Assembly: GCA_964017235.1 (NCBI GenBank)
Contig: OZ024929.1
Span: 59,863,603 to 59,927,602 of the forward strand
Source of the DNA: Sabellastarte sp. h YS-2021
Lineage: Eukaryota > Annelida > Polychaeta > Sabellida > Sabellidae
DNA length: 64,000 nucleotides
Direction of reading: 5' to 3'
Shown here: one piece after another, positions 1 through 11,457 of the stretch
How the letters are laid out: each line of letters opens with the position of its first letter
Numbering within the stretch: position 1 is the first letter of the stretch
Program-made: the position numbers and the translations under genes
Notes under the pieces: generated by a model
Databases searched by the model: none
Seen by the model: only the letters and a program-made list of their open reading frames with translations
Told to the model about the DNA's origin: nothing

Positions 1-248
1 TGTACAGAAATCTTTTCTTGGTTAACATTTCTTCTGTGTCGTACTACTGTTTTGAATGCAAAAAAGGTGGTCGACGAGAAATAAAATAAATGGTTGGACC
101 CCATTATTTGTGTATGTTTTAAGTTTGTAAATGTTTAGATTTTTGTAGTATCACCTATTATCGCCCATTGGCGCGAGTACCCGGGTACCCGCCCGCTGAA
201 ATTAATACCTACCCGGTCCCACCAAAAAGGGTATTTTGAGAACACTAG
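1..248. other. Unassigned AT-rich flank, no gene
   Basis: No coding region is supported here. A 12-bp perfect palindrome GTACCCGGGTAC lies at 177-188 inside a short GC-rich patch, and the rest is AT-rich. The 3' end of DIRS A begins at about 249, so this is either its flank or the remains of another repeat. Confidence 0.4.
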
Positions 249-599
249 TACATATACATATTTACATATCTCCTCATTTTTGGGCTTGGTGGTGATGGAC
301 CTGTTGGGCAGCCACCACTGGCCCTAAATGAACAAGAGGAGAGTGCCCGTGAACGGGCACTGTGTCAGCTGACTGAATGTTTTTGATTTGTGATGGTGAT
401 AATGAGAGGAAAGCATAATTATCAGGGAAAGGGCTGTACAGAAATACAGTAAATGGTAACTGAACAGCATGTTCGAAAGATATTCCGAAGCTGACAGAAG
501 AAAAGGACAAAAAAGTTGTGCCCTGCAAATGGTATTATGAAATAAAGTAACAAGGTAATTGTTTAAATGTAAAAAGTAGGTTAAAAATATTTAGAGAAA

Positions 600-1436
600 T
601 ACTATAAATGCAATATCCTCGTTCGACCATGAAGAAGGGGTCCAAAGGTCAAATCTGACCATACCAAAAGATTCCCAGCCAAAGAATTTAGGATGGTTTA
701 CCATCCCAAACCTCTCGGACCAATAATAAGTGAGTCATAGGCACTTTTTAAGTTTGGCTATCCTTGTTTGACCTTGACGGAGGGGTCCAAGGTCAAATCC
801 CACCACACAAAAAAATTCCCAGCCCATGATTTCCTGTAGCTTGTTTACCATCCCAAACCTGTAGGACCAATAATAAGCGAGTTCTAAGCAATTGTAAGTT
901 TGGCTATCCTCAATTGACCTTGAAGGAGGGGTCCCAGGTCAAATCTGACCACACCAAAAGAATCCCAGCCCATGATTTCCTATATGTTGGTTTACCATCC
1001 CAAACCTCCAAGACCAATAATACGCGAGTTATAAGCACTTTAAGTTTGGCTATCTTCGTTTGACTTGGAAGGAGGGGTCTAAGGTGAAATCCGACCACAC
1101 CAAAAGATTCCCAGCCCATGATTTTCTATAGGTTGGTTTTCCATTCCAAACCTCTAGGACCAATAATAAGTGAGTTATAAGCACTTTTAAGTTTGGCTAT
1201 CCTCATTTGACCTTGAAGGAGGGGTCCAAGGTGAAATCCGACCACACCAAAAAATTCCCAGCTCATGATTTTCTATAGGTTGGTTTTCATTCCAAACCTC
1301 TAGGACCAATAATAAGCGAGTTATAAGCACTTTTATGTTTGGCTATCCTCATTTGACCTTGAAGGAGGGTTCCAAGGTCAAATCGGACCATATTAACAGA
1401 TTCCCAGTCCATGATTTCCTACAGGTTGGATACAAT
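600..1436 (+). repeat. 146-bp tandem array in F1-1 (about 6 units)
   Basis: Successive 'acctTGAAGGAGGGG'-type anchors at about 626, 771, 917, 1063, 1210 and 1356 give a 145-147 bp period. Each unit has a conserved core reading roughly GGTCCAAGGTCAAATC, followed by CCACACCAAAAGATTCCCAG. Units are imperfect. The array ends where the 155-bp array begins. Confidence 0.9.
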
Positions 1437-4235
1437 GATTTACTCAACAGTGAGAACCTGAAAGAAGCTATTGCTCAGCTATGCCATGACATAGAGGTCT
1501 GCAATTTCACTATGTTATAGCTGACCAAAACGTCTGTGAATAACATATTTAACAAAATACTCTAAATGTAATAGTTTTCAAGTTACAACTGATTTACTCA
1601 AGAGTGAGAACCTCAAAGTAACTATTACTCAGCTATGCAATGAGCTACAAGTCTGAATTTTTGCTCTGTTATAGCTGACCTAAAAGTAGGTGAACAACAT
1701 ATTTAAGCAAAATACTGTAAATGCAATAGTTTTCAAGTTACAACTGATTTACTCAATAGTGAGAACCTGAAAATAGCTATTGCTCCGCTATGCCATGAGC
1801 TATAGGTCTGTAATTTCACTATGTTATAGCTAACCCAAAAGTAGGTGAACAATATATTTTAACAAAATACTCCAAATGCAATATTTTTCAAGTTATAGCC
1901 GATTTACTCAACAGTCAGTGCCTGAGAATAGCTATTGCTCAGTTGTGCCATGAGCTACAGGTCTGTAATTTCACTATGTTATAGCTGACCCAAAAGTAGC
2001 TGAATAACATATTTGCACAAATTTCTGTAAAGGCAATAGTTTTCCAATTACAACTGATTTACTCAACAGTGAGAACTTCAAAGTAGCTATTACTCAGCTA
2101 TGCAATGAGCCACAGGTCTGGAACTTCACTATGTTATAGCTGACCCCAAAATAGGTTAATAACATATTGAAACAAAATACTCTAAATGCAATAGTTTCCA
2201 AGTTATAAGTGATTTACTCAATAGTGATAACCTAAAAGTAGCTATTACTCAGCTATGCCATGAGCTACAGGTCTGAAATTTTACTATGTTATAGCTGACC
2301 CAAAAGTAGGTGAACAACATATTTAAGCAAAATACTGTACATGTAATAGTTTTCAAGTTCCAACTGATTTACTCAATAGTGATGACCTAAAAGTAGCTAT
2401 TACTCAGCTATGCCATGAGCTACAGGTCTGAAATTTTACTATGTTATAACTGACCCAAAAGTAGCTGAATAACATATTTATACGAAATTCTCTAAATGCA
2501 ACAGTTTTGCAATTACAACTGATTTACTCAATAGTGAGAACCTCAAAGTAGTTATTACTCACCTATGCAATGAGCTACAGGTCTGAAATTTTACTATGTT
2601 ATAGCTGACCCAAAAGTAGGTGAACAACATATTTAAGCAAAATACTGTAAATGCAATAGTTTTCAAGTTACAACTGATTTACTCAATAGTGATGACCTAA
2701 AAGTAGCTATTACTCAGCTATGCCATGAGCTACAGGTCTGAAATTTTACTATGTTATAGCTGACCCAAAAGTAGCTGAATAACATATTAATACGACATTC
2801 TCTAAATGCAATAGTTTTCCAATTACAACTGATTTACTCAATAGTGAGAACTTCAAAGTAGCTATTACTCAGCTATGCCATGACCTACAGATCTGAAATT
2901 TCACTATGTTATAGCTGGCCCAAAAGTAGCTGAATAACATATTTATACGAAATTCTCTAAATGCAATAGTTTTGCAATTACAACTGATTTACTCAATAGT
3001 GAGAACCTCAAAGTAGTTATTACTCAGCTATGCAATGAGCTACAGGTCTGAAATTTTACTATGTTATAGCTGACCCAAAAGTAGGTGAACAACATATTTA
3101 AGCAAAATACTGTAAATGCAATAGTTTTCAAGTTACAACTGATTTACTCAATAGTGATGACCTAAAAGTAGCTATTACTCAGCTATGCCATGAGCTACAG
3201 GTCTGAAATTTTACTATGTTATAGCTGACCCAAAAGTAGCTGAATAACATATTAATACGACATTCTCTAAATGCAATAGTTTTCCAATTACAACTGATTT
3301 ACTCAATAGTGAGAACTTCAAAGTAGCTATTACTCAGCTATGCCATGACCTACAGATCTGAAATTTCACTATGTTATAGCTGGCCCAAAAGTAGCTGAAT
3401 AACATATTTATACGAAATTCTCTAAATGCAATAGTTTTGCAATTACAACTGATTTACTCAATAGTGAGAACCTCAAAGTAGTTATTACTCAGCTATGCAA
3501 TGAGCTACAGGTCTGAAATTTTACTATGTTATAGCTGACCCAAAAGTAGGTGAACAACATATTTAAGCAAAATACTGTAAATGCAATAGTTTTCAAGTTA
3601 CAACTGATTTACTCAATAGTGATGACCTAAAAGTAGCTATTACTCAGCTATGCCATGAGCTACAGGTCTGAAATTTTACTATGTTATAGCTGACCCAAAA
3701 GTAGCTGAATAACATATTTATACAAAATTCTCTAAATGCAATAGTTTTCCAATTACAACTGATTTACTCAATAGTGAGAACTTCAAAGTAGCTATTACTC
3801 AGCTATGCAATGAGCCACAGATCTGAAACTTCACTATGTTATAGCTGATCCCAAAATAGGTGAACAACATATTGAAACAAAATACTGTAAATGCAATAGT
3901 TTCCAAGTTATAAGCGATTTACTCAACAGTGATAACCTAAAAGTAGCTATTACTCAGCTATGCCATGAGCTACAGGTCTGAAATTTTACTATGTTATAGC
4001 TGACCCAAAAGTAGCTGAATAACATATTTATACGAAATTCTCTAAATGCAATAGTTTTGAAGTTATAAGCGATTTACTCAACAGTGATAACCTAAAAGTA
4101 GCTATTACTCAGCTATGCCATGAGCTACAGGTCTAAAATTTTACTATGTTATAGCTGACCCAAAAGTAGCTGAATAACATATTTATACGAAATTCTCTAA
4201 ATGCAATAGTTTTTAAGTTACAAGTGATTTTACTC
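1437..4235 (+). repeat. 155-bp tandem array in F1-1 (18 units)
   Basis: The anchor GATTTACTCA recurs at 1437, 1591, 1746, 1901, 2056 and so on to 4226, a steady 154-155 bp period and 18 units. Units contain AGCTATTACTCAGCTATG and ATGTTATAGCTGACCC. From 2521 three units repeat together as a 465-bp block. Confidence 0.93.
2521..3915 (+). repeat. 465-bp higher-order repeat inside the 155-bp array
   Basis: Blocks starting at 2521, 2986 and 3451 are each three 155-bp units. They repeat the same ordered unit variants (CTCAAAGTAGTTATTACTC, then GATGACCTAAAAGTAGC, then CTTCAAAGTAGC with TAGCTGGCCC). The first two blocks are nearly identical and the third drifts in its last unit. Confidence 0.85.
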
Positions 4236-4814
4236 ATAATGGAAGTTACTGAAAAGCCCAAAAGTAGCTATTACTCACTTAGCTATTGAGACAGGCACCC
4301 AACTTACTCACCATATTGTAGCTATGAAAAAAGTAGCTGAATAACATATTTTAACAAAATGCTCTAAATGCAACACTTTTCAAGTTATAAATGATTTTGT
4401 GCATGATTTCATGAATTTTAATGCATTAAAAATTATTAAAAAAATTTATTAAAAAAAAAGTAAGACAGATCCAGGTCTCATACTCACACAAGAGAATCTA
4501 CCTCTGGCCTAGTACATATATGCAAGATATGAGAGAAATCCCTGCAATAGTCACTGAGAAAATTGTGATTAAGTGTTGAAATTTTCACACTTTTGGTGGG
4601 GGTACCCCCCTTGTAATGTCTCTAGCAAACAGACGAACAGACAGATTTGCATGCCTTGAACAATTTTTCATCCTCGATAGATAAGGTATCTTTTAAAAAA
4701 AACAGCACGTCTCTAGGCCTTGTAGTTTTGGAGGAGAAGTTGTTCACGCGGACGCGTACGCCCACGCCGCAGAGTGACGACATAATGTCAGCTGACTGAC
4801 AAGTCAGCTGACAT
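4236..4814 (+). repeat. F1-1 3' tail with terminal hairpin
   Basis: After the array comes a unique tail shared by the F1 copies: a diverged last unit, AT-rich DNA, the segment AGACAGATCCAGGTCTCA, then GCAAACAGACGAACAGACAG, an eight-A run near 4695-4702, and the 13-bp-stem hairpin at 4785-4814. The A run is the site where an F2 element landed in F1 copy 2. Confidence 0.8.
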
Positions 4815-5250
4815 AAAAAGCTCTGTATCAGCCCAAGCCACATCCTTCAGATAAAATGGTATGAGGGTGTTATGGGATTTCCAGTGGCAGGCTGACAGAA
4901 TCTGCTCTAAAGAGACCCCAGATTGGAAGGCCTTAGGTGCAACAGGAAGTCAGCTATGGCTTTTAGAGGTGGTGCCCTGAAGTCCACCTGATTACTGAGG
5001 CACCACCTTGTAAAAATGGTCCACTTTGCCTCATAGACGGATCTGGTTGATCCTCTTTGAGGAGCCTCAATTGGTGCTGCCACTGCCTCAGAGAATCCCT
5101 GCTCCTTGACTGCTGTGGCTCTAGGAGCCAGGCATGTAGGTTCAGGTTTGACAGGTTCCTGTGCAGGGTCTGGTTGAATGGTTGAGACACCAGATTGGGC
5201 AGACACAGAGGGATCTGACTGGACATTGCCACTAGATCCCAAAACCAGGG
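4815..5250 (-). pseudogene. DIRS A tyrosine recombinase region (fossil)
   Basis: On the minus strand this encodes the start of a DIRS tyrosine recombinase, recognisable from KWTIFTRWCLSNQVDF and ADFLLHL. These match the N-terminal core-binding part seen more fully in copy D (57819-58706). The same stretch is present almost unchanged in inverted orientation at 9506-9935. The family uses this enzyme in place of an integrase to insert circular DNA. Broken. Confidence 0.75.
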
Positions 5251-7505
5251 CATGTTCAGCCACCCTGGTGCAATCAGAATGATCCTGTTGCAGGGGTAGC
5301 CCTGTAACTTCTCCACCACTTTGCCCAAGATGGGTGCTGGTGGGAAGGCATAAGGATCCAGATCTTCCCATGATAGGCTGAGTGCATCCACTGCCCATGC
5401 CTGGGGATCTGGAACCGGTGACACAAACTGTGGTAGTTTGTTGTTGAATCTGGTGGCAAACAGGTCCACTTGTGGCTGGTGCCACCGGGAGCATATAGCT
5501 TGGAAAACCTCTGGGTGAAGGGACCATTCCGTTTGAACGGTCTGGCCAAGTCTGGATAGCTTGTCTTGCTATTACGTTCAGCCGGCCGGGGATGTGACGT
5601 CCCTTGAGAGTTACCTGTTTCCTGGTGCACCAGGACACGATTCTCCACAGTAGGACACACAGGGAGCCCAACTTCATCCCCCCTCTTTGTTGATATAGGC
5701 AACCACTGTTGTGTTGTCTGTGGCTACCAGAACTATGGTGTTTGAACAGAGGTCTTGGAACTCTTTTCAGGCCAGAAAGACCGCTTTTAGTTCCAAGTGA
5801 TTTATGTGCAACTTGCTTTCTGGAACTGACCAGGTTTCCCTTGCAGTGCGTTCGTTTAAGTGAGCGCCCCACCCTTCTTTTGATGCGTCTGTAAATATCT
5901 GCAGAGCATGTTTTAGTGGGTGTAATAGTTGACCTGGAAGAACATTGCTTTCCTCCAGCCACCACCTTAAGCGGAGGTGGAGCGACCTGGGAACAGATAT
6001 CACCTTTTCTAGTGATTCTGGTACTCTCCAGTTGTTTTTCAAGTGTCACTGTATGGGTCTCATATGAAGTCGACCTAGATGGACTTGCTTTTCTGTGGCT
6101 GTTCGAAGTCCTATGAGGGACATGAACTGCCAGACCTGGCACACCGGACCGGACGGAATTGACAATATCTTGTCTGTTAAGGTCTGCCAACGCTCTGGTG
6201 TGGGTCTGACCTTGCCCTCCCTGAGGTCGAACTGGTAAATTACGAAGTTGAAAACCTGTTTTGGCTCCAGTTCTGACTTTTCCTTGTTCACCAGCCAACC
6301 TAGTTCTCGACAGAGAGCTACCAAGGTCTGTGTATGCTAGAGACAAGTTTGGTGGGATGTGGCTCTCACCAGCCAGGCGTCTAGGTACTGGTGGATTATT
6401 ATACCCTTCTGCAAAGCCATCAGCTTGACTTCTTTGGCCACCACTGTGAACTCCATGGGTGCTGTGGACAGACCAAAGGGTAGAGCTTTGAACTGTTAGG
6501 ACTGACCCTGGATGTGAAAACGCATGTACTTCCTGGACTGGCTGTGAATTGATATATGGAAGTATGCGTCCTTGAAGTCTATGGAGGTGACCCACTCCCC
6601 TAGCAGTGGTCCTTATTGTCTCTGGGGTCTCCATTTTGAACGACTGTGTTTAGAAAGGTGTTCAAGGTGCTCAGGTCCAGGATAGGTCTCCACCGGTTGT
6701 TGGGTTTGGGTACCAAAAAAAGCCAGTTGTAAAAACCCAGTGAGTTTTGGTTTGCTACCGGTTCCACTGCATTTTTGTTTGTCAGCTGATACAGTGCCTC
6801 CAGAAGGTGGGACTGTCTTTGTGGGTTGACACATAGTTGCTTATGACCATTGGTGACCTGGTTAGGTTGAGTCTGAACCTGAAGGGGAGGGTATAACCCT
6901 CTCTCAGTATTGTGATTCCTTTTGGACTTGAACCCAGAGCTTCCCACTTCTCCCAAAATTGCTGTAACCTTGCCCCTACAGGTGGATTTATGGCAACAGT
7001 TGGGACATTTGTGACAGTATTTGCAGAACTCAAGTGACCTACACAGGAAACATCGTTCACATGTTTTATTTTTGTATGATGGTAACAATAATTGGGATTT
7101 ACGCCTTTCTTTTGTGGCAACCCGGTGACAGAATGAACATTTGCAACAAAAGAGTTTACATGTAAAAATACAGTCTCGCTCTTGCTGGTCACTGGTGGAG
7201 GGTTCAAATCCTGATTCTTGCTGGATACATGTACAGAGTCCTTCACTCCGGCTACATTTAAAACACAGTAATTGCAATTTACTTTTCTTTGAACCCTTGG
7301 CCGGCTTTTGGGTGAAGTTTGAGGCTTTGCCACGACCTTTCTCTCCCATTTGTCGGTCTCTAATTTGCTTCCAGGCCGGTGTAGTGGGTTTCCGGTCCGG
7401 TTGATGCGTTGGATCTGCTACTTGAGGAAGCGTACGGGTGAAAACGTCCAGGCTTCCTGTGTGCACTGCCAGAAGAACGCCTCTCCTCACTACGTGAGAT
7501 TTCAT
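5250..7505 (-). pseudogene. DIRS A reverse transcriptase / RNase H region with Cys-rich head (fossil)
   Basis: Falling coordinates show, in order: a Cys-rich segment (about 7080-6990, beginning CERCFLCRSLEFCKYC); RT pieces (WLFLVPKPNNRWRPILDLS at about 6720-6650); RNase H pieces (TDASKEGWGAHLNER at about 5870, GRLNVIARQAIQTW at about 5560); and a downstream segment with MDLFATRFNNKLPQF, YAFPPAPILGKVVEKL and LIAPGWLNMPWFWDL (5469-5240). In DIRS elements that last segment is often assigned to a DAM-like methyltransferase domain. Family assignment is firm; the methyltransferase label is inference. Broken in several places. Confidence 0.8.
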
Positions 7506-7507
7506 CT

Positions 7508-9349
7508 TCAGCCTTGACCAGTAAACTGTCTGGAAACAGTGAGTGAAGATGGACCAGTGCTGTACGTAAGGCAGTCTGGCTTTACTCCACCACGTATGAA
7601 TTCTAAATAGCTGTCTCTACGTGCCAGAGTGAGGTTGGCCATGCTGATGAATACTCCCTCTGAGAGATCCTGCATTGTATGCTGCATAGCTTGAGAAATT
7701 GACCTGTTGAAGGTCACCAAATATTCAAGCTCTTCAACTGCCTGCTGCGTTTTTTCTGCTGTCTTGCCCTTGGCTTTATCCACTGGGAGTGACTTCAACT
7801 GTGTAATCATAGAATCCGGTACCTTTGTCAGGCACCTTGATAGACCAGCAGCCTGGTTACATATCACTGACTGTTCCCGGAATGCTCTCTCCCACCGCCT
7901 TAAAGTGTCCTGGCTGAAAGTACGGGAGGCTGGGGCAGAAGGCAAACTACATCTGGCCACTCTACTAAACGTGCTGTTTAACTTGGCCGGTTCCGGAGAC
8001 CAGTCACACACAGTTGTAGAAGCAGAGTCCTTCTTATCTGTATGTATTGCATACCACTTTGACGACCTGGGTGTCTTCACAAACTGGTCTCGCAGCAGTC
8101 CACCAGTCTCAGTGTTCCTGGAAGCGTAGCCTTCAGCAACAGTTACATTCAGTTTCTCAAATTTCCTACACAGCCACTCATCCACCGGAAACTTGACAGA
8201 CACTTTACCGGTTGGCTTGGCCCGGGAACTGGCAAATGGATTATCATCCAGGCAGGAAGATGTGCTGTCGTAGTCAGGGATCTGATGCCAGCCCATGAAG
8301 GATCTGACTCTTCTGATAGTCTCCCTGTAATTGGCATCTTCAGAGAGGTCCTGGTCAGTTGAATCTTCCGGCAGTTCACCCTGGACGTTGACACTAGTTG
8401 GTGAAGCCGGTTCCCCATCCATCTCTGCCTCACTCTAAGATTCACCGGCAAACTCATCAGGTCGTACACTGGGAAGTGACTGGTTCAACTGCGTAGAATC
8501 AATACCGGTTGGCAGCACTTCAGGACCTGCACCGGCGGCCTGTGTAGGGTGGGTGGCTGTCCCTGCAATGGGAGCCTGTAAGGGCTGGGTGGCTATATCT
8601 GCACCAGGAGCCTGTAAAGGCTGGGTGGCTACATCAGAGGTACCACTCTGGCGGGTAGCACTCTTGCTCACATCCCTCACAGCATTTGTACCGGGAACCC
8701 CCAGTGGAGGTTGGGTAGCAGTCGACTGGGCAGCTTCACCGGTGGTCTGGACAAGACTGGAACCAGTACCCTCAGTGACCAAGCCAGTAGACATCACACT
8801 GGAAGATGCACCCGGATCAAAGAAGGGATGTTCTCTGGTCACAACAGCAGAGGGGTTCACAGGTCTCACCGGCACAGCAAACGGCTTGTTAAGAAGTAAA
8901 GCTTCAAGTCGTGAAAACCTCTCACTCCACTTGTCATCTAAAGACTTTAGATCATCAGAAGTAGGTTGACTGCTGTGTCTTCGTTTGCTGGATTTGGGAG
9001 ATCCATCAGAACGTTTCTTCTTCTTGGGTATAGATTCAACAGAAGACGGCTTGTCAGTGCTAACCCGTCCCAACAGAATGACCTCTGAAGGGTCCATGAG
9101 AGTGGGGGTCACGTCACTGGAAACTTCAGATTTCTTCTGCTCTCCACGTTCTTTCCTGGACCTGTAGGTCGGGGTGGCCAGTTGTTGAACTTGAGCAAGC
9201 GTAAATGCCTTACATATCTGGCAATCAAGCTTCTTAACACAGGGATCGTCTCCCACCCCCTTCTCACGACATCTGGCACATTTCTTGTGGTTGTCAAACA
9301 GAGCCATAACGTGCCCGCAAGAACCTTGTTTCTGTCGAGGAGATGACAT
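7508..9349 (-). pseudogene. DIRS A gag-like region (fossil)
   Basis: The start at 9349 gives MSSPRQKQGSCGHVMALFD, followed by a Cys pattern CARCREKGVGDDPC and CQIC, a small zinc-binding head also present in copies B1, B2 and D. A low-complexity Ser/Thr/Pro/Gln stretch follows. Then comes a conserved block with YRETIRRVRSFMGWHQIPDY, DDNPFA and DEWLCRKFEKLNVTV, matched in D by YRETMRGIRSYMNWEHIPN and DEWLCRKMSRLNITLV. The presumed role is the structural particle protein. Broken. Confidence 0.75.
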
Positions 9350-9505
9350 GATGATCAGTAAACCAGTAGAATTAAGTAATACTACTTGAAATAAAATAAA
9401 ATGGTAAAGTTTGTTGTAAAACTTCAAAAACATTTCTCTGTTGAAAACATGTCTGCACACTCCACGCGCCAAACGAAAAAGATGCTATGCCGTCATGCTG
9501 TCTAG

Positions 9506-9935
9506 ACAGGAAGGATTCAACCAGACCCTGCACAGGAACCTGTCAAACCTGAACCTACATGCCTGGCTCCTAGAGCCACAGCAATCAAGGAGCAGGGATT
9601 CTCTGAGGCAGTGGCAGCACCAATTGAGGCTCCTCAAAGAGGATCAACCAGATCCGTCTATGAGGCAAAGTGGACCATTTTTACAAGGTGGTGCCTCAGT
9701 AATCAGGTGGACTTCAGGGCACCACCTCTAAAAGCCATAGCTGACTTCCTGTTGCACCTAAGGCCTTCCAATCTGGGGTCTCTTTAGAGCAGATTCTGTC
9801 AGCCTGCCACTGGAAATCCCATAACACCCTCACACCATTTTATCTGAAGGATGTGGCTTGGGCTGATACAGAGCTTTTTCATTTAGGGCCAGTGGTGGCT
9901 GCCATACAGGTCCATCACCATCAAGCCCAAAAATG
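9506..9935 (+). repeat. Inverted duplicate of the DIRS A 3' coding end
   Basis: This plus-strand segment repeats, almost base for base, the minus-strand segment 5200-4815 plus 332-249 (for example MRQSGPFLQGGASVIRWTSG is encoded by both). It joins directly to the 5' leader and terminal repeat of copy A near 9505. It also preserves the site without F1, reading through GATACAGAGCTTTTTCATTT. Confidence 0.85.
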
Positions 9936-10409
9936 AGGAGATATGTAAATATGTATATGTAAAGAGCTGGTACAATTGTATATAATATCAAAAAAACAAA
10001 ACAAAAAACTCTGACTTGCTTCCTTTGGGAAGTTTATTTCTTAAGGGACTGAACTCAACCCTCTCTTCCTATTCTCAGAGCAGGTCTGAAAGAAAAGCGG
10101 GGGGAGGCGACCTTGGACTTCCGGATAACCGGTTAGTTTTAGCCTACCTCGACCTTGGGGTCATCTGACCCTAGGTCAAAATGGGCCTTCTCAGTTTTGT
10201 TCTGTTATGAGTTCACTGTCCCTAGCAGCTTACCTGCCTGCCAAGCGGTAGTTATTCAGCAATTGTCCATTGGATAGGATGTATTAACACAATAAAATTG
10301 CAAATTTAATAAGTAAATTAAATTTTTATAAGTTAATACCCTATCCAATGGACAGGCAAGGCCCACCCATCCGGCCCCGCTATCAGCTTACTAGGGGTCT
10401 TAAAATGTT
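9936..10409 (+). repeat. Inverted DIRS 3' untranslated part with internal complementary region
   Basis: This continues the inverted 3' end. It has the 3' leader-like stretch, AAGCGGTAGTTATTCAGCAA, and at about 10263-10354 an internal complementary region in which TCCATTGGATAGGATG...GCAATAAAA-type sequence runs directly into TTGCAAATTTAATAAG. That order equals the joined outer ends of the element, the DIRS circle-junction arrangement. Confidence 0.8.
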
Positions 10410-10568
10410 TATACAACGAAAAAGATGCTATTACCTAGCGAATGCACACTCTGTGACCGGTCCTGCCGGTAGTATATACGGGACGTCTTTTTCTGCTGTT
10501 TGGCGGGACCGGTCGCGCCGACCGGTAAAGCAATTGTCCATTGGATAGGATGTATTAACGCAATAAAA
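10410..10568 (-). repeat. DIRS A right (5') inverted terminal repeat
   Basis: The outer terminal repeat runs from CAACGAAAAAGATGC through CGGGACCGGTCGCGCCGACC to ATTAACGCAATAAAA. The same outer end occurs at 63150-63363 (copy C), a shorter version at 62950-63087 (copy D), and the complement at 41728-42000. Confidence 0.8.
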
Positions 10569-10910
10569 TTGTGTTTTGCCATTTTTGGCAAAAATTCAAA
10601 ATGGCCGCCATTTTTGAAAAGAGGACAATTTTTTAAATTGCCAATAGTACATTCCTTAGATACCCTGTGGGTCGAAAATTTCGACGAAATCGCTCTATCT
10701 CGCATGGTTAAGGAGATAGAAGCAAATTTGTGTTTTTCCATTTTTGGCAAAAATTAGAAAATTCAAAATGGCCGCCATTTTGGGGGAGAGGAAAATTTTT
10801 TGAAAATTGCTAATAGTACATTTCTTAGATACCCATTGGGTCGAAAATTTCAATGAAATCGCTCTATCTCACACAGTTTAGGAGATAGACATATTTATGT
10901 TTTTGCTATT
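10569..10910 (+). repeat. ATGGCCGCC-type repeat units (2-3 units)
   Basis: About 165-170 bp units each hold CAAAATGGCCGCCATTTT, a run-on 'gtcgaaaatttcgacgaaatcgctctatct'-like stretch and an 'agatagaagcaaatttgtg'-like stretch. They are diverged copies of the 169-bp units in F3 copy 1 (17416-18185). DIRS A is inserted beside or within this array. Confidence 0.75.
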
Positions 10911-11457
10911 TAGCTATTACTCAGGAGGTTAAAGCTATTACCACCAACAACAATACCAAGCAAGCAATTGACGCTATAAACCTTCACACCAAATTTTAAA
11001 AAGATGAGTTAAATATGTTTCCTTTAAAAGAGTGAAAACAGAAATGCAATTCAGAGTAGGCTCAAAGTAGCAAAGCAGCTATTACTCAGATAGCTACAAA
11101 GCTATTATCGACGAAAAGCTATCCTGGCCAAACTATTGACCCAATTATCCTTCACATAAATTTTTGTGAAGATAGAAAACATTGTTTTATTAAAATGTCC
11201 AGAAAAAGTCAACTCAAAATAGCATAATAGCTATATAGCACAGTAGCTATTACTCAGTTAGCTATAAAGGTATATCAATCCCAATCAAGCTACTGATCCA
11301 ATAATCCTTCATCCCAAATTTTGTAAACATAGGTGAAATACTTTTCCTTCAAAATGCTTAAAATACAAACGCCACTCAAAGTAGCTAAGTAGCTATTACT
11401 CAGTCAGTTATATAGCTATTATCACTAAAAAGCAATCCCAAGCAAGCTATTGACCAA
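10911..11457 (+). repeat. Degenerate AGCTATTACTCAG array, left of the LINE
   Basis: AGCTATTACTCAG anchors at about 10912, 11077, 11244 and 11391 give a loose 147-167 bp period. The units include CAATCCCAAGCAAGCTATTG. The array resumes at 13104 after the LINE. No coding sequence is seen. Confidence 0.75.

Larger units (their letters stand above)
333..4814 (+). mobile_element. F1 hairpin-ended array element, copy 1
   Basis: This is a non-autonomous element of about 4.5 kb with no conserved reading frame. It starts CAAGAGGAGA, with a near-terminal hairpin GTGCCCGTGAACGGGCAC at 343-360. It ends in a perfect 13-bp-stem hairpin at 4785-4814 (arms ATGTCAGCTGACT and AGTCAGCTGACAT, loop GACA) followed by AAAAA. 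TGTCAGCTGACTGA occurs just inside both ends and acts as a subterminal inverted repeat. Inside lie a 146-bp array and then 18 units of a 155-bp array. It sits inside DIRS A: the inverted duplicate at about 9870-9895 shows the uninterrupted site with five A, while the filled site has 2+5 A, a net gain of two. The structure resembles Helentron-associated elements, but that assignment is inferred. Confidence 0.85.
249..10568 (-). mobile_element. DIRS-type retrotransposon copy A (broken, hosts F1 copy 1)
   Basis: This is a fossil tyrosine-recombinase retrotransposon of the DIRS group with coding sense on the minus strand. Parts in 5' to 3' order (falling coordinates) are: outer inverted terminal repeat 10410-10568, an inverted duplicate of its own 3' end 9506-10409, 5' leader, gag 9349-7508, Cys-rich segment plus RT/RNase H about 7505-5250, and the start of the tyrosine recombinase near 4815-5250. 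The F1 element at 333-4814 splits off the last piece (249-332). It ends with GCAATAAAA, the same right end as copies C and D. It is broken with several breaks (roughly five to ten) and looks older than B1, B2 and D. It belongs to the A/C/D lineage. Confidence 0.85.

Noticed and set aside
274-528. 84-codon minus-strand frame at the F1 5' end (also at 47525-47863)
   Set aside because: It exists in two near-identical copies only because the DNA is nearly identical. In F1-2 and F1-4 the frame is not kept, and it spans the DIRS/F1 junction.
333-4814. Canonical Helitron or TIR/MITE classification for F1
   Set aside because: It lacks TC...CTRR ends and the ends are not simple terminal inverted repeats; subterminal repeats, a 3' hairpin and A-run sites fit Helentron-like elements better.
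7141-8969. Plus-strand frames opposite DIRS A gag and RT
   Set aside because: They are antisense shadows of the minus-strand coding regions, with no independent motifs.
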